Below, one piece after another: positions 53,748-62,312 of a stretch of 64,000 nucleotides of DNA; position 1 is the stretch's first letter; every line of letters starts with the position of its first letter. This DNA is from DASXHZ01 sp036488085 (lineage in GTDB: Bacteria; Acidobacteriota; Thermoanaerobaculia; Gp7-AA8). The notes beneath the pieces are model-generated. The model searched no databases and was not told where the DNA came from. It saw only the letters and a list, made by a program, of their open reading frames with translations. The position numbers and the translations under genes were made by a program. The DNA is taken from positions 35,047-99,046 of the forward strand of contig DASXHZ010000091.1 of assembly GCA_036488085.1 (NCBI GenBank). The letters run 5' to 3'.

Positions 53748-55144
53748 CCGTCCGCGTTCGCTTCGCGCCGTCGCCGACGGGGCACCTGCATGTCGGCGGC
53801 GCGCGCACGGCGATCTTCAACTGGCTCTTCGCGCGCCATCACGGCGGGACGTTCATCATCCGTGTCGAAGACACCGACCAAGCGCGCTCTACGCGCGAGT
53901 CCGAGGCTATGGTCCTCGAAGACCTGCGCTGGCTGAACCTCGGTTGGGAAGAAGGCCCTGATAATGGCGGTCCGCACGCGCCGTACCGCCAAAGCGAGCG
54001 CGTCGACGTCTACAGCGCCGCGGCGCAGCAGCTCCTCGCGATGAACGCGGCGTATCGCTGCTTCTGCACCGAGGAAGAGCTCGAGGCAAAGAGGAAGAAA
54101 GCGGAAGAGGAAGGGCGGCCGCCGCACTACGACCTGACGTGCTATCGCCTCACGCCGCAGCAGGTCTCGGCGAAGCTCGCGATGTGGACGCCGTTTGCGC
54201 TGCGGTTCCACGTCCCCGAGGACGGTGACGTCACGATTCATGACCTGATCCGCGGCGAGGTGACGTGGAAGCGCGAGTCGCTCGGCGACTTCATTCTCGT
54301 CCGCAGCGACGGCCTGCCGACGTACAACTTCTCGGTGGTGGTCGACGACCACGACATGGAGATCACGCACGTCATCCGTGCCGAGGAACATCTGACGAAT
54401 ACGCATCGCCAGGTGCTGATCTATCGCGCGCTCGGCTGGTCCATCCCCCAATTCGCTCACGTGTCGCTCATCCTCGGGCCGGACCGAAGCAAACTGTCGA
54501 AGCGTCACGGTGCGACGTCAGTATCGGCATACGCGGAAGAAGGCTTCCTCCCCGAGGCGATGACAAACTTCCTTACGCTTCTCGGGTGGTCGTCGCCCGA
54601 CGGAGTGGAGATCTTCACACGCGAGTACGCCATCGAGCAGTTCTCGCTCGATCGCGTCAACTCGGCGCCCGCCGTGTTCGATCGGACCAAGCTCGAGTGG
54701 ATGAACGGCCAATACATCCATGCGATGAGCGCAAGCGCACTGCGGCCGCTCGTTGCGAAGTTCTTCGACGCACCATGGCTCGAAGAGGGGATCGAGGTCG
54801 TCAAGACGAGTGTGCATCTTCTGACGCAGTTCGGGGAGGCCCTGCGGTTCGTGCTCGACTACACGGCGCCCGAGAACGTCGATCGCGGCTTCGCCGAAGC
54901 GTTGGCGAACGAGTTGCGGACGAATACGCCGACCGATGAGGCATCGTTCAAGGCAATGGTCGAGCGACTGAAGACGGCGACAGGATTGAAGGGGAAGAAC
55001 CTCTTCATGCCGTTGCGTCTCGCGATCACCGGAAGCGATCACGGGCCGGAGTTGGTGCGCGTCATCCCGCTCCTGCAGCATGCGAGCGAGAGCGATCCGC
55101 GCGTCCTCTCGCCGCTCGCGCGTGTGGAGCGATGTATTCGCTGA
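53744..55144 (+). CDS. gltX: Glutamyl-tRNA synthetase
   Basis: From ATG 53744 the product is 466 residues. RFAPSPTGHLHVGGARTAIF holds the HIGH-type motif, DRSKLSKRHGATSV the KMSKS-type motif, and CFCTEEELEAKRKKAEEEGR with a later Cys the zinc site. Whether it is discriminating or also charges tRNA-Gln depends on gatCAB, not seen in the window. The end overlaps pyrD by 13 bp. Confidence 0.96.
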   Translation: MTVRVRFAPSPTGHLHVGGARTAIFNWLFARHHGGTFIIRVEDTDQARSTRESEAMVLEDLRWLNLGWEEGPDNGGPHAPYRQSERVDVYSAAAQQLLAMNAAYRCFCTEEELEAKRKKAEEEGRPPHYDLTCYRLTPQQVSAKLAMWTPFALRFHVPEDGDVTIHDLIRGEVTWKRESLGDFILVRSDGLPTYNFSVVVDDHDMEITHVIRAEEHLTNTHRQVLIYRALGWSIPQFAHVSLILGPDRSKLSKRHGATSVSAYAEEGFLPEAMTNFLTLLGWSSPDGVEIFTREYAIEQFSLDRVNSAPAVFDRTKLEWMNGQYIHAMSASALRPLVAKFFDAPWLEEGIEVVKTSVHLLTQFGEALRFVLDYTAPENVDRGFAEALANELRTNTPTDEASFKAMVERLKTATGLKGKNLFMPLRLAITGSDHGPELVRVIPLLQHASESDPRVLSPLARVERCIR

Positions 55145-56079
55145 TCCGCCGGTTCCTCTTCCTCCTCGAGCCGGAAGAGGCGCACGAATTCGTCACCCGG
55201 CAGATGATCGGGCTGCAGCAGATCCCGATCGTGCTGCGCGCGATCGAGCGGGCGTGCGCGCCGCCGCCGTCCGCGCGGCGCGAGCTGTTCGGGCTGACGT
55301 TTCCGTCGCCGATCGGCATCGCGGCGGGGTTCGACAAGAACGCGACGATGATACCGTTCCTGGCGGCGCTGGGCTTCGGGTTCGTCGAAGTGGGAACCGT
55401 GACATCGCGCGCGCAGCCGGGCAACCCGAGGCCGCGGATGTTTCGCGATCCCGAGTCGCGTGCGCTCGTCAATCGGATGGGGTTCAACAACGATGGCGCG
55501 GACGCGGTTGCGGAGCGGCTTGCACGCTGGCAGAAGACGGTCCCGCTCTTCGTGAACGTCGGCAAGAACCGCGAGGTACCGCTCGAGGGGGCGCCGGAGG
55601 CGTACGCGGCATGTGCTGCGAAGCTCGAACGCTATGCGGACGTCCTCGTTGTCAACGTCTCGTCGCCGAACACGCCGTCGTTACGGGAGCTCCAGCGTCC
55701 GGAGCATCTCGTCGCGATTCTCGGAGCGGTCGCGGCGACGAAGCCGCTCTTGGTCAAGATCGCTCCCGACGTCGACGACACGCTTCTCGCCGAGATCTGC
55801 GACGTCTGCGTCAAGCGTGCGAGCGGGATGATTTGCACGAACACGACGGCGCATCCGGACGGCGGTCTCTCGGGCGCGCCACTGATGGCGAAGTCGACGA
55901 ACGTGCTGTCAAAGGTACGCCGGCTGGTTGGCCCCGACTTTCCACTCGTCGGCGTTGGCGGCGTCTTCACCGTCGACGACGTGCGCGAGAAACTCGAAGC
56001 GGGCGCCAACTTGGTGCAGCTCTACACCGGCTTCGTGTACGAGGGCCCGCTCGTCGCCAGGCGTCTGGCGCGGATGTAG
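55132..56079 (+). CDS. pyrD: Dihydroorotate dehydrogenase (quinone), class 2
   Basis: The 315-residue product has an N-terminal membrane helix region (RRFLFLLEPEEAHEFVTRQM), FPSPIGIAAGFDKNATMIPF, the catalytic Ser in VNVSSPNTPSLRELQ, and the FMN-binding LVGVGGVFTVDDVREKLEAG. It oxidises dihydroorotate using membrane quinone in pyrimidine synthesis. The 3' end overlaps the convergent glycosyltransferase by 58 bp. Confidence 0.96.
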   Translation: MYSLIRRFLFLLEPEEAHEFVTRQMIGLQQIPIVLRAIERACAPPPSARRELFGLTFPSPIGIAAGFDKNATMIPFLAALGFGFVEVGTVTSRAQPGNPRPRMFRDPESRALVNRMGFNNDGADAVAERLARWQKTVPLFVNVGKNREVPLEGAPEAYAACAAKLERYADVLVVNVSSPNTPSLRELQRPEHLVAILGAVAATKPLLVKIAPDVDDTLLAEICDVCVKRASGMICTNTTAHPDGGLSGAPLMAKSTNVLSKVRRLVGPDFPLVGVGGVFTVDDVREKLEAGANLVQLYTGFVYEGPLVARRLARM

Positions 56080-57365
56080 CGGACGAGCTCCGCCCCGCCG
56101 TACGCGAGCCCGATTGAGTAGAACGGCGCGAAGATGAGCGCGTACCTGATTCCGGTCTCCGGTATTGCGGCGGCCACGCTGAAGTATCCGATCGTGACCG
56201 CGATGAGAAGGGCCAACGTTGCATCGACGGCGTAGAGGCGCCAGACCCCAACGGCCAACAGGGCAATGGCAATCAGCACCAACGGGAGGAAGCGCGACTC
56301 GCTGTCACGGTTGTCGAAGCCGTACTCATTGCCGATGTCCGCCACCTCGACGACGTCCATCTCGAGGATCCCACTGACCATCAGCTCCGCGAGCGCGATC
56401 GGGTGCGAGACGATGATGGGGACCGCGCGCCGCTGGAGGTACGTCGCGCGCGTCGCTGAATTCGCCGCGGCCGGGTCGACGCCGTCGGCGCGCGCGAGCG
56501 CCATCGCTTCGAGAAATAGCTGCCGCTGCTCGTCCTGCAGGACGCGGCGGAAGCCGAACTGCTGCTGGGAAGACGTCATTCGATAGAGCGCCGACTTTTC
56601 CTTCGTCACCTCGATCGCGGCAGCGAGCTGGAACAACGCGTTCTCGGCGCTCGCCGTGCTGAGCGTCGCCACCCCTGACACCTGCCTGTTCCGCGCCATC
56701 CAGGCAACCGGGAGGACGAGCGACGCGACGATCAATGCGATCACGATCCGGCGGCTGCGAACGAACGCGATCAGCGCGAGCGGAATGACGAAATAGAGCG
56801 CGATCGGCCGCGTCAGCGTGGCGATGCCGAGGAGGCTTCCGGTGATCGACGCGAGCAGAAGCGAGCGGCGCTCGATGGCGAAATAGGTGGCGACGATCGT
56901 CGCGAACAGCAACACCGTGAAGAGCGTCTCCGTCAGGATCATGTTCGCGTAGTGCGCGTTCGGCGGAAACCACGCGAAGATGAGCGCCGCGGCGAATGCG
57001 ATCGCCGGCGAGCTGAGTACGCTGAGCACGAAGAGGTAGAGGGCCACTGCAAGGGCCACGTTCATCAAATGCTGAATGACGATGACCTCCCGAAGCGTGC
57101 GTGATGCGGCGACCAACAGCGGATACCCCGGCGTGCGGAACGTGTCGGGCTCCACGCGCCACGGATACCCCGACATGTGCGAGACCCGGAACGTCGCTCC
57201 GGCATTCCTGGTGAACCCGCGGCCCGCGGCGAGCGACTCCGCCGTATCCACGTAGCTCCTGCTGTCCCAAGCGAGGTACTCGTTCGTGCGAGGCAGCAGG
57301 CGGAAGTTGTTGATGGCGCAAACGATCGTGATGACTGCCAGATGAAGCGCGATCGTTCGACGCAT
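56022..57365 (-). CDS. GT39-like membrane glycosyltransferase
   Basis: The 447-residue protein has about nine TM segments. The N-terminal lumenal-type loop contains WDSRSYVDTAESLAAGRGFT (the DSxxY region of PMT/ArnT-like GT-C enzymes) and FRTPGYPLLVA. It probably transfers a sugar from a polyprenyl-phosphate donor. The acceptor is unknown. It is convergent with pyrD, overlapping it by 58 bp, and divergent from rlmB. Confidence 0.8.
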   Translation of the reverse strand: MRRTIALHLAVITIVCAINNFRLLPRTNEYLAWDSRSYVDTAESLAAGRGFTRNAGATFRVSHMSGYPWRVEPDTFRTPGYPLLVAASRTLREVIVIQHLMNVALAVALYLFVLSVLSSPAIAFAAALIFAWFPPNAHYANMILTETLFTVLLFATIVATYFAIERRSLLLASITGSLLGIATLTRPIALYFVIPLALIAFVRSRRIVIALIVASLVLPVAWMARNRQVSGVATLSTASAENALFQLAAAIEVTKEKSALYRMTSSQQQFGFRRVLQDEQRQLFLEAMALARADGVDPAAANSATRATYLQRRAVPIIVSHPIALAELMVSGILEMDVVEVADIGNEYGFDNRDSESRFLPLVLIAIALLAVGVWRLYAVDATLALLIAVTIGYFSVAAAIPETGIRYALIFAPFYSIGLAYGGAELVRYIRARRLATSGPSYTKPV

Positions 57366-57403
57366 GAAGGTGACTCGATTGTATAGACTCGGCTCTGCCG
57401 CGC

Positions 57404-58126
57404 ATGATCATCTACGGAGTCAATCCGGTGCTCGAAGCCATCCGTTCGCATCCGGAGCGCGTGCGGTACGTCGGCGTGGCACGGGAGCACACCGCCCGGC
57501 ACCAGCGGCTCATCGCCGAGGCGAATCAGCATGACGTAGCGGTGAGGAAACTCGCCGCGGACCAGATCAATCGTCTCGCCGGACGCGGCGTGCACAACGG
57601 CGTCGTCGCAGAGGTTTCGGAGCAGGCGTATGCCGACTTCGATGAGGCGATCGCCTCCGAAATGACGACCTTCGTCCTCATCCTCGACAGCATCACCGAC
57701 CCCCAAAACCTCGGCGCGATCCTCCGCGTCGCGGATGGTTTCGGCGTCCATCTGGTCGTCCTCCCCGAGCACGAGAGCGCCGGGCTGACTCCCGCTGCCG
57801 TGAAAGCGTCGGCCGGAGCGAGCGAGTGGGTACCGGTGGCCGAGGTGACCAACCTCGCGCGCGCCATCGAGGCATTGCAGAAGGCGGGATTCTGGGTCTA
57901 CGGCGCTGCCGCGGGCGGCGACGCGCCGTCGGCGATCGACTTCAGCGGCCGGGTGGCGCTCGTGCTCGGCAACGAGGGGACCGGAATCCGGCGCAACGTG
58001 CTCGAGCACTGCGACCGCGTCGTAACCATCCCGATGAGCGGCCACGTGGAGTCGTTCAACGTCGCGACCGCGGCTGCAATCCTCTGCTACGAGGTGGCCC
58101 GGCAGGAGCGTAAGTCACCGGAATAG
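57404..58126 (+). CDS. rlmB: 23S rRNA (guanosine-2'-O)-methyltransferase RlmB
   Basis: The 240-residue SPOUT protein starts MIIYGVNPVLEAIRSHPERV. The substrate-binding domain is followed by ILDSITDPQNLGAILRVADG, then VALVLGNEGTGIRRNVLEHC and IPMSGHVESFNVATAAAILC, the three TrmH knot motifs. It methylates G2251 in the ribosomal P loop in E. coli. It precedes the tRNA block. Confidence 0.93.
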   Translation: MIIYGVNPVLEAIRSHPERVRYVGVAREHTARHQRLIAEANQHDVAVRKLAADQINRLAGRGVHNGVVAEVSEQAYADFDEAIASEMTTFVLILDSITDPQNLGAILRVADGFGVHLVVLPEHESAGLTPAAVKASAGASEWVPVAEVTNLARAIEALQKAGFWVYGAAAGGDAPSAIDFSGRVALVLGNEGTGIRRNVLEHCDRVVTIPMSGHVESFNVATAAAILCYEVARQERKSPE

Positions 58127-58133
58127 CTTCCTC

Positions 58134-58163
58134 TTGCCTCCCGTTCAGCCTTTTTGCTATAAC
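58134..58163 (+). promoter_or_regulatory. Promoter of the tRNA cluster
   Basis: TTGCCT (58134-58139), 18 bp and TATAAC (58158-58163) lie about 88 bp before the first tRNA, overlapping the 3' flank of rlmB. Confidence 0.5.
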
Positions 58164-58250
58164 CCACGGCTCTTCAGCCTCCGCTGGCGATGCTCTACCT
58201 CTGCACTGCTGGACCTGAGGCTTGATGTGTCTTTGAAAACGTAGTTTGGC

Positions 58251-58326
58251 GCTGGCATAGCTCAGTTGGTAGAGCAGCTGATTTGTAATCAGCAGGTCGC
58301 GGGTTCGAGTCCCGTCGCCAGCTCCA
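58251..58326 (+). tRNA. tRNA-Thr (TGT)
   Basis: The cloverleaf starts GCTGGCATAGCTCAGTTGG. The anticodon loop TTTGTAA gives TGT, and the T loop is TTCGAGT. It has discriminator T and an encoded CCA. A7 and C66 form one mismatch in the acceptor stem. Confidence 0.95.
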
Positions 58327-58345
58327 GCGCCAGAATGTCGGAAGC

Positions 58346-58432
58346 GGAGAGTTGGCTGAGCGGTCAAAAGCAGCAGACTGTAAATCTGCCGGGCCACGCC
58401 CTACGGAGGTTCGAATCCTCCACTCTCCACCA
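58346..58432 (+). tRNA. tRNA-Tyr (GTA)
   Basis: A class II tRNA of 87 nt with a long variable arm. Acceptor GGAGAGT/ACTCTCC, anticodon loop CTGTAAA (GTA) and encoded CCA. Confidence 0.96.
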
Positions 58433-58447
58433 GTCGAAAGGAATCAG

Positions 58448-58523
58448 GCGGGAGTAACTCAGTTGGTAGAGTCACAGCCTTCCAAGCTGTTGGTCGCGGG
58501 TTCGAACCCCGTCTCCCGCTCCA
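58448..58523 (+). tRNA. tRNA-Gly (TCC)
   Basis: Acceptor GCGGGAG/CTCCCGC, anticodon loop CTTCCAA (TCC), T loop TTCGAAC and encoded CCA. Confidence 0.96.
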
Positions 58524-58600
58524 AGAAAGGTTACGAAGTTGCGGGGTTACGAGGTTCGGCGGTGCCGGCTACCTCGTAACCCCGAAACCTCGCAACTGCG
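58524..58600. repeat. Palindrome GTTGCGGGGTTACGAGG / CCTCGTAACCCCG
   Basis: GGGGTTACGAGGT (58541-58553) faces ACCTCGTAACCCC (58571-58583), and the outer GAAGTTGCG faces CGCAACT. It separates tRNA-Gly from tRNA-Thr and could be a processing signal or an insertion. Confidence 0.8.
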
Positions 58601-58605
58601 AGTTA

Positions 58606-58680
58606 GCCCTCGTAGCTCAGGGGTAGAGCACGTCCTTGGTAAGGACGGGGTCACGAGTTCAAATCTCGTCGAGGGCTCCA
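58606..58680 (+). tRNA. tRNA-Thr (GGT)
   Basis: Acceptor GCCCTCG/CGAGGGC, anticodon stem CGTCC/GGACG with loop TTGGTAA (GGT), T loop TTCAAAT and encoded CCA. Confidence 0.96.
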
Positions 58681-58705
58681 GAAAAACGGCAGGGAAACCA
58701 AGAAG

Positions 58706-58867
58706 ATGGCACGCGCAGGCAGAGAAATCATCACCCTTCAGTGCACCGAGTGCAAACGGAAGAACTACTCCACCAACAAGAACAAGAAGACGATGACGGA
58801 AAAGCTCGAGCTGAAGAAGTTCTGCCGGCACGAGCGAAAGCACACCGTCCATCGCGAGACGAAATAA
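58706..58867 (+). CDS. rpmG: 50S ribosomal protein L33
   Basis: The 53-residue product (MARAGREIITLQCTECKRKN, then LELKKFCRHERKHTVHRETK) is L33. The first zinc pair, CTEC, is intact, but the second reads CRHE instead of the usual CxxC, so the fourth Cys is Glu. A neighbouring His may serve instead, or zinc is lost. AGGGAAACC lies 17 bp before the ATG. tRNA-rpmG-tRNA-secE-nusG is a common bacterial order. Confidence 0.95.
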   Translation: MARAGREIITLQCTECKRKNYSTNKNKKTMTEKLELKKFCRHERKHTVHRETK

Positions 58868-58927
58868 GCGAGGGAATATCGCCGCGAAGCTGAGCTTTGT
58901 CAGCCTTTTGCGGCATTTTCGAGACAC

Positions 58928-59003
<76 letters not shown>

Positions 59004-59033
59004 GAAAGCCTGCCCGACCGGAGAAGGATCCAC

Positions 59034-59297
59034 ATGGCCACTGAGGTAGTGAAGAGAGAAGACAACGCGATCGTGGCGAAGCCGCGCGAATGGTGGTTCA
59101 CCACCCGCGACTTCTTCCGCGAGACCAACTCCGAGATGAAGAAGGTCACCTGGCCGAGCCGCCCGGAGGTGGTCGGCACGACCGTCGTCGTGCTCATCGC
59201 GACCGTCATCTTCGCCGTCTATCTCTGGGGCTGCGACATCATCTTCTACAAGGCAATCGACTTCCTCTTCTCGAAGTTCGGAGCGACGGTCGCATAG
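59034..59297 (+). CDS. secE: Preprotein translocase subunit SecE
   Basis: The 87-residue product has an amphipathic helix (RDFFRETNSEMKKVTWPSRP) and a single TM helix (VVGTTVVVLIATVIFAVYLW). This is the short one-TM form. GGAGAAGGA precedes the ATG. It stabilises SecY in the translocon. It is followed one base later by nusG. Confidence 0.96.
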   Translation: MATEVVKREDNAIVAKPREWWFTTRDFFRETNSEMKKVTWPSRPEVVGTTVVVLIATVIFAVYLWGCDIIFYKAIDFLFSKFGATVA

Positions 59298-59298
59298 C

Positions 59299-59883
59299 AT
59301 GGAAGCAACCACGACAGGCGCCAGGCAGTGGTACATCGTCCACACCTACTCCGGGTTCGAGGAGCGGGTGAAGGAGAACCTCACGCAGCGCATCGACGCT
59401 CTCGGCATGCGCGAGAAATTCGGCGAGATCAAGATCCCGACCGAGACTCTGATCGAGATGAAGTCCGGCAAGAAGCGCGAAGTGCAGCGGAAGTTCTTCC
59501 CCGGCTACATCCTGGTCGAGATGGAGATGTCCGACGACGCCTGGCACCTCGTGAAGAACACCCCGAAGGTCACCGGCTTCGTCGGCACCGGCAAGAAGCC
59601 GACGCCGCTCCTGCCGGAAGAGGTCGACCAGATCCTGACGCAGGTCGTCACGACCAAAGAGAAACCGAAACCGAAGCACGTCTACGAGCACGGCGAGCAC
59701 GTGCGGATCACCGACGGTCCCTTCACCAACTTCACCGGTGTGGTCGAAGAGGTGAATCTCGACCGCAACACGCTGAAGGTCATGGTCACGATCTTCGGCC
59801 GCTCGACGCCCGTGGAGCTCGACTTCCTCCAGGTGGCCCGCTACGACGCCTCGGAAGAAGCGGCTCAGCCGACGAAACGCTAA
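59299..59883 (+). CDS. nusG: Transcription elongation/antitermination factor NusG
   Basis: The 194-residue product starts MEATTTGARQWYIVHTYSGF, then EERVKENLTQRI (NGN domain) and a KOW domain, RITDGPFTNFTGVVEEVNLD. It binds RNA polymerase and couples to Rho or ribosomes. Length is typical. It is part of secE-nusG-rplKAJL. Confidence 0.98.
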   Translation: MEATTTGARQWYIVHTYSGFEERVKENLTQRIDALGMREKFGEIKIPTETLIEMKSGKKREVQRKFFPGYILVEMEMSDDAWHLVKNTPKVTGFVGTGKKPTPLLPEEVDQILTQVVTTKEKPKPKHVYEHGEHVRITDGPFTNFTGVVEEVNLDRNTLKVMVTIFGRSTPVELDFLQVARYDASEEAAQPTKR

Positions 59884-59900
59884 TCGATAGGACTCAGTAA

Positions 59901-60326
59901 ATGGCTAAGAAGATCACCGGATACATCAAGCTCCAGATTCCCGCCGGACAGGCGACCCCTGCTCCGCCGGTCGGCCCCGCGCTCGGCCAGCACGGCGTGA
60001 ACATCATGGAGTTCTGCAAGACCTTCAACGCGCGGACGCAGAAGGATCAGGGACTCATCATTCCGGTGGTGATCACCGTCTTCAGCGACCGTACGTTCAC
60101 CTTCATCACCAAGACCCCGCCCGCGGCGGTGCTCCTGCTCAAGGCCGCCGGCCTCCAGAAGGGCTCCGGCGTTCCGAACAAGACGAAGGTCGGCAAGGTG
60201 ACGAAAAAGCAGGTCGAGGACATCGCGAAGACCAAGATGCCCGACCTCAACGCCGCTTCGTTGGAAGCAGCGATCAAGACCGTGGAGGGAACTGCACGGT
60301 CGATGGGAATCGAAATCGCCGGCTAA
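59901..60326 (+). CDS. rplK: 50S ribosomal protein L11
   Basis: The 141-residue product has GYIKLQIPAGQATPAPPVGP and ALGQHGVNIMEFCKTFNART, the L11 N-terminal motif for stalk-base binding. PNKTKVGKVTKKQVEDIAKT and MGIEIAG end it. It binds the GTPase centre of 23S rRNA. Confidence 0.98.
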   Translation: MAKKITGYIKLQIPAGQATPAPPVGPALGQHGVNIMEFCKTFNARTQKDQGLIIPVVITVFSDRTFTFITKTPPAAVLLLKAAGLQKGSGVPNKTKVGKVTKKQVEDIAKTKMPDLNAASLEAAIKTVEGTARSMGIEIAG

Positions 60327-60410
60327 CACCGGCGTTTAGGCGCTGCAGCGCGTAGCTGCGGCAACCGAAGTAGGAGGCTCGCAAGGGCCGCTAACACTAC
60401 AAGGAGTCAA

Positions 60411-61112
60411 ATGGCCCAACACGGCAAAAAGTATCGCGCTGCAGCCGGGAAGGTCGAACAGCGGCCGTATCAGTTGGACGAAGCGTTCTCGCTCCTCAAG
60501 CAGGTAGCGTTCGCCAAGTTCAACGAGACGGTCGAGCTCTCGATGCTCCTCGGCGTCGATCCCAAGCACGCCGATCAGATGGTCCGCGGCACGACCGTGC
60601 TTCCGCACGGCACCGGCCAGACCAAACGCGTGCTCGTGATCGCACAGGGCGACAAACAGCGTGAGGCGCAGGAGTCGGGCGCCGATTACGTCGGAGGCGA
60701 CGAGCTGGTGGAGAAGATTCAGGGTGGTTGGACTGACTTCGACGCCGTCATCGCGACCCCCGACATGATGCGTTCGGTCGGTAAGCTCGGTAAGGTCCTC
60801 GGTCCCCGCGGACTGATGCCGAATCCGAAGACCGGCACCGTCACGTTCGACGTCGCCAAGGCAATCTCCGAGATCAAAGCTGGTAAGGTGGAGTTCCGCG
60901 TCGACAAGACGTCGATCATCCACGTTCCGGTCGGCAAGATCTCGTTCTCGGCGGACCAGCTCGAGGAAAACGCATCCTCGATCATCAATGCGGTGCGCAA
61001 GGCGAAACCGGCCGCGGCGAAAGGGAAGTACGTCCGCTCGATCTACATCTCGTCGACGATGAGCCCCTCGATCATGATCGACTCGGCCATCGCCGAGGCG
61101 AAGGCGGAGTAG
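60411..61112 (+). CDS. rplA: 50S ribosomal protein L1
   Basis: The 233-residue product has QLDEAFSLLKQVAFAKFNET, PHGTGQTKRVLVIAQGDKQR and KLGKVLGPRGLMPNPKTGTV, all L1 signatures. AAGGAG precedes the ATG. L1 usually represses the rplK-rplA operon. The 84-bp gap after rplK contains GC-rich hairpins (GCGCTGCAGCGC) but no clear L1-site match was established. Confidence 0.98.
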   Translation: MAQHGKKYRAAAGKVEQRPYQLDEAFSLLKQVAFAKFNETVELSMLLGVDPKHADQMVRGTTVLPHGTGQTKRVLVIAQGDKQREAQESGADYVGGDELVEKIQGGWTDFDAVIATPDMMRSVGKLGKVLGPRGLMPNPKTGTVTFDVAKAISEIKAGKVEFRVDKTSIIHVPVGKISFSADQLEENASSIINAVRKAKPAAAKGKYVRSIYISSTMSPSIMIDSAIAEAKAE

Positions 61113-61121
61113 GAGGAAAGC

Positions 61122-61673
61122 ATGAATCGCGAAGAAAAAGCGTCGATGATTTCCGATCTCTCCGGCGGCGTCGGACAGGCGACCAACGCCTTCCTGATCG
61201 ACTTCAAGGGCATCACCGTCCCGCAGGTGACCGAGCTCCGGAGGCACATCCGGGAGACGAACTCGAGCTACATTGTGGTCAAGAACACGCTGGCGCTCGT
61301 CGCGGTGAAGGACTCGCCGCTCAAGGGTCTGGAGAACGCCTTCTCCGGGATGACGGCGGTCGCGTACAACACGACCGACGCCGTCGCGCTCGCGAAGGCG
61401 CTCACCAAGTTCGCCAAAGACGTTCCCACGGTTCAGTTCAAGGGCGCCCTGCTCAACGGGCAGGTCGTTCCCGCGAGCGAGATCCAGAACATCGCCAATC
61501 TGCCGTCCCGCGAGGAGCTCGTCTCGAAGCTGCTCTACCTCATGCAGCATCCGATTCGGGGCCTCGCCACCGTTCTTCAGGGCACCATCCGCAACTTCGC
61601 CGTGGTCGTCGACCAGATCGCGAAGCAGAAGGGTGGCGGAGAAGAGGGTGCGGCGGCCGAAGCAAACCCGTAA
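61122..61673 (+). CDS. rplJ: 50S ribosomal protein L10
   Basis: The 183-residue product has MNREEKASMISDLSGGVGQA, RRHIRETNSSYIVVKNTLAL and the helix that binds L7/L12 dimers (SREELVSKLLYLMQHPIRGL). GGAGGAAAG precedes the ATG. The gap to rplA is 9 bp, so there is no room for the usual L10 leader. Confidence 0.97.
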   Translation: MNREEKASMISDLSGGVGQATNAFLIDFKGITVPQVTELRRHIRETNSSYIVVKNTLALVAVKDSPLKGLENAFSGMTAVAYNTTDAVALAKALTKFAKDVPTVQFKGALLNGQVVPASEIQNIANLPSREELVSKLLYLMQHPIRGLATVLQGTIRNFAVVVDQIAKQKGGGEEGAAAEANP

Positions 61674-61735
61674 TGAAACCGCGAGCTTCGGCTCGCATGT
61701 GATTGAACGAGACAAGAAGACTTTTGGAGGATGAA

Positions 61736-62119
61736 ATGGCTGTTTCGACTGAAGATTTTGTGAAGCAGATTGAGTCGATGTCGGTGCTCGACCTCAGCAA
61801 CCTGGTCAAGGCGCTGGAAGACCGCTTCGGCGTCTCCGCTGCCGCCGCCGCGGCCCCTGCCGCTGCTGCCGGTCCTGCCGCGGCTGCCGCCGCCCCGGTT
61901 GAAGAGCAGACGGAATTCACCGTTGTTCTCGAGAGTGCCGGCGACAAGAAGATCAACGTCATCAAGGCCGTCCGCGAGGTCACTTCGCTCGGCCTGAAGG
62001 AAGCCAAGGACCTCGTCGAGGGCGCGCCGCAGACCGTCAAGGAAGGCGTTTCCAAGGAAGAGGCCGACAAGATCAAGAAGGCGTTCGAAGAAGCCGGCGC
62101 CAAGGTCTCGATCAAGTAG
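61736..62119 (+). CDS. rplL: 50S ribosomal protein L7/L12
   Basis: From ATG 61736 the product is 127 residues. SMSVLDLSNLVKALEDRFGV is the dimer domain, an Ala-rich hinge follows, then KINVIKAVREVTSLGLKEAK and LVEGAPQTVKEGVSKEEADK (C-terminal factor-binding domain). TTGGAGG lies upstream, and an out-of-frame ATG at 61731 overlaps. The 62-bp gap from rplJ holds a UUCG hairpin, GCGAGC-TTCG-GCTCGC (61681-61696). Confidence 0.98.
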   Translation: MAVSTEDFVKQIESMSVLDLSNLVKALEDRFGVSAAAAAAPAAAAGPAAAAAAPVEEQTEFTVVLESAGDKKINVIKAVREVTSLGLKEAKDLVEGAPQTVKEGVSKEEADKIKKAFEEAGAKVSIK

Positions 62120-62129
62120 TCGTTTTTTC

Positions 62130-62174
62130 GTTCCGGGCGGGGCCGCAACGGTCCTCGCCCGGAACGCGGTTTTT
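62130..62174 (+). terminator. rplL-rpoB attenuator/terminator hairpin
   Basis: GTTCCGGGCG (62130-62139) pairs with CGCCCGGAAC (62156-62165), then GCGGTTTTT. In E. coli a partial terminator at this position lowers rpoBC transcription relative to rplL. A further small hairpin (GGCACG-CATGA-CGTGCC, 62281-62297) lies just before the rpoB ribosome-binding site. Confidence 0.8.
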
Positions 62175-62312
62175 CCCGAAGCCGGAAAGGGGGGGAGCGG
62201 CCCTTTCCACATGGCTTCAAACCCCGCGATTCAGCCACCCGCGTTGCCTGCGTGGTGGTCTCGCCTACAAGTCGGTTTGCGGCACGCATGACGTGCCGAA
62301 AGGAGCTACCTG

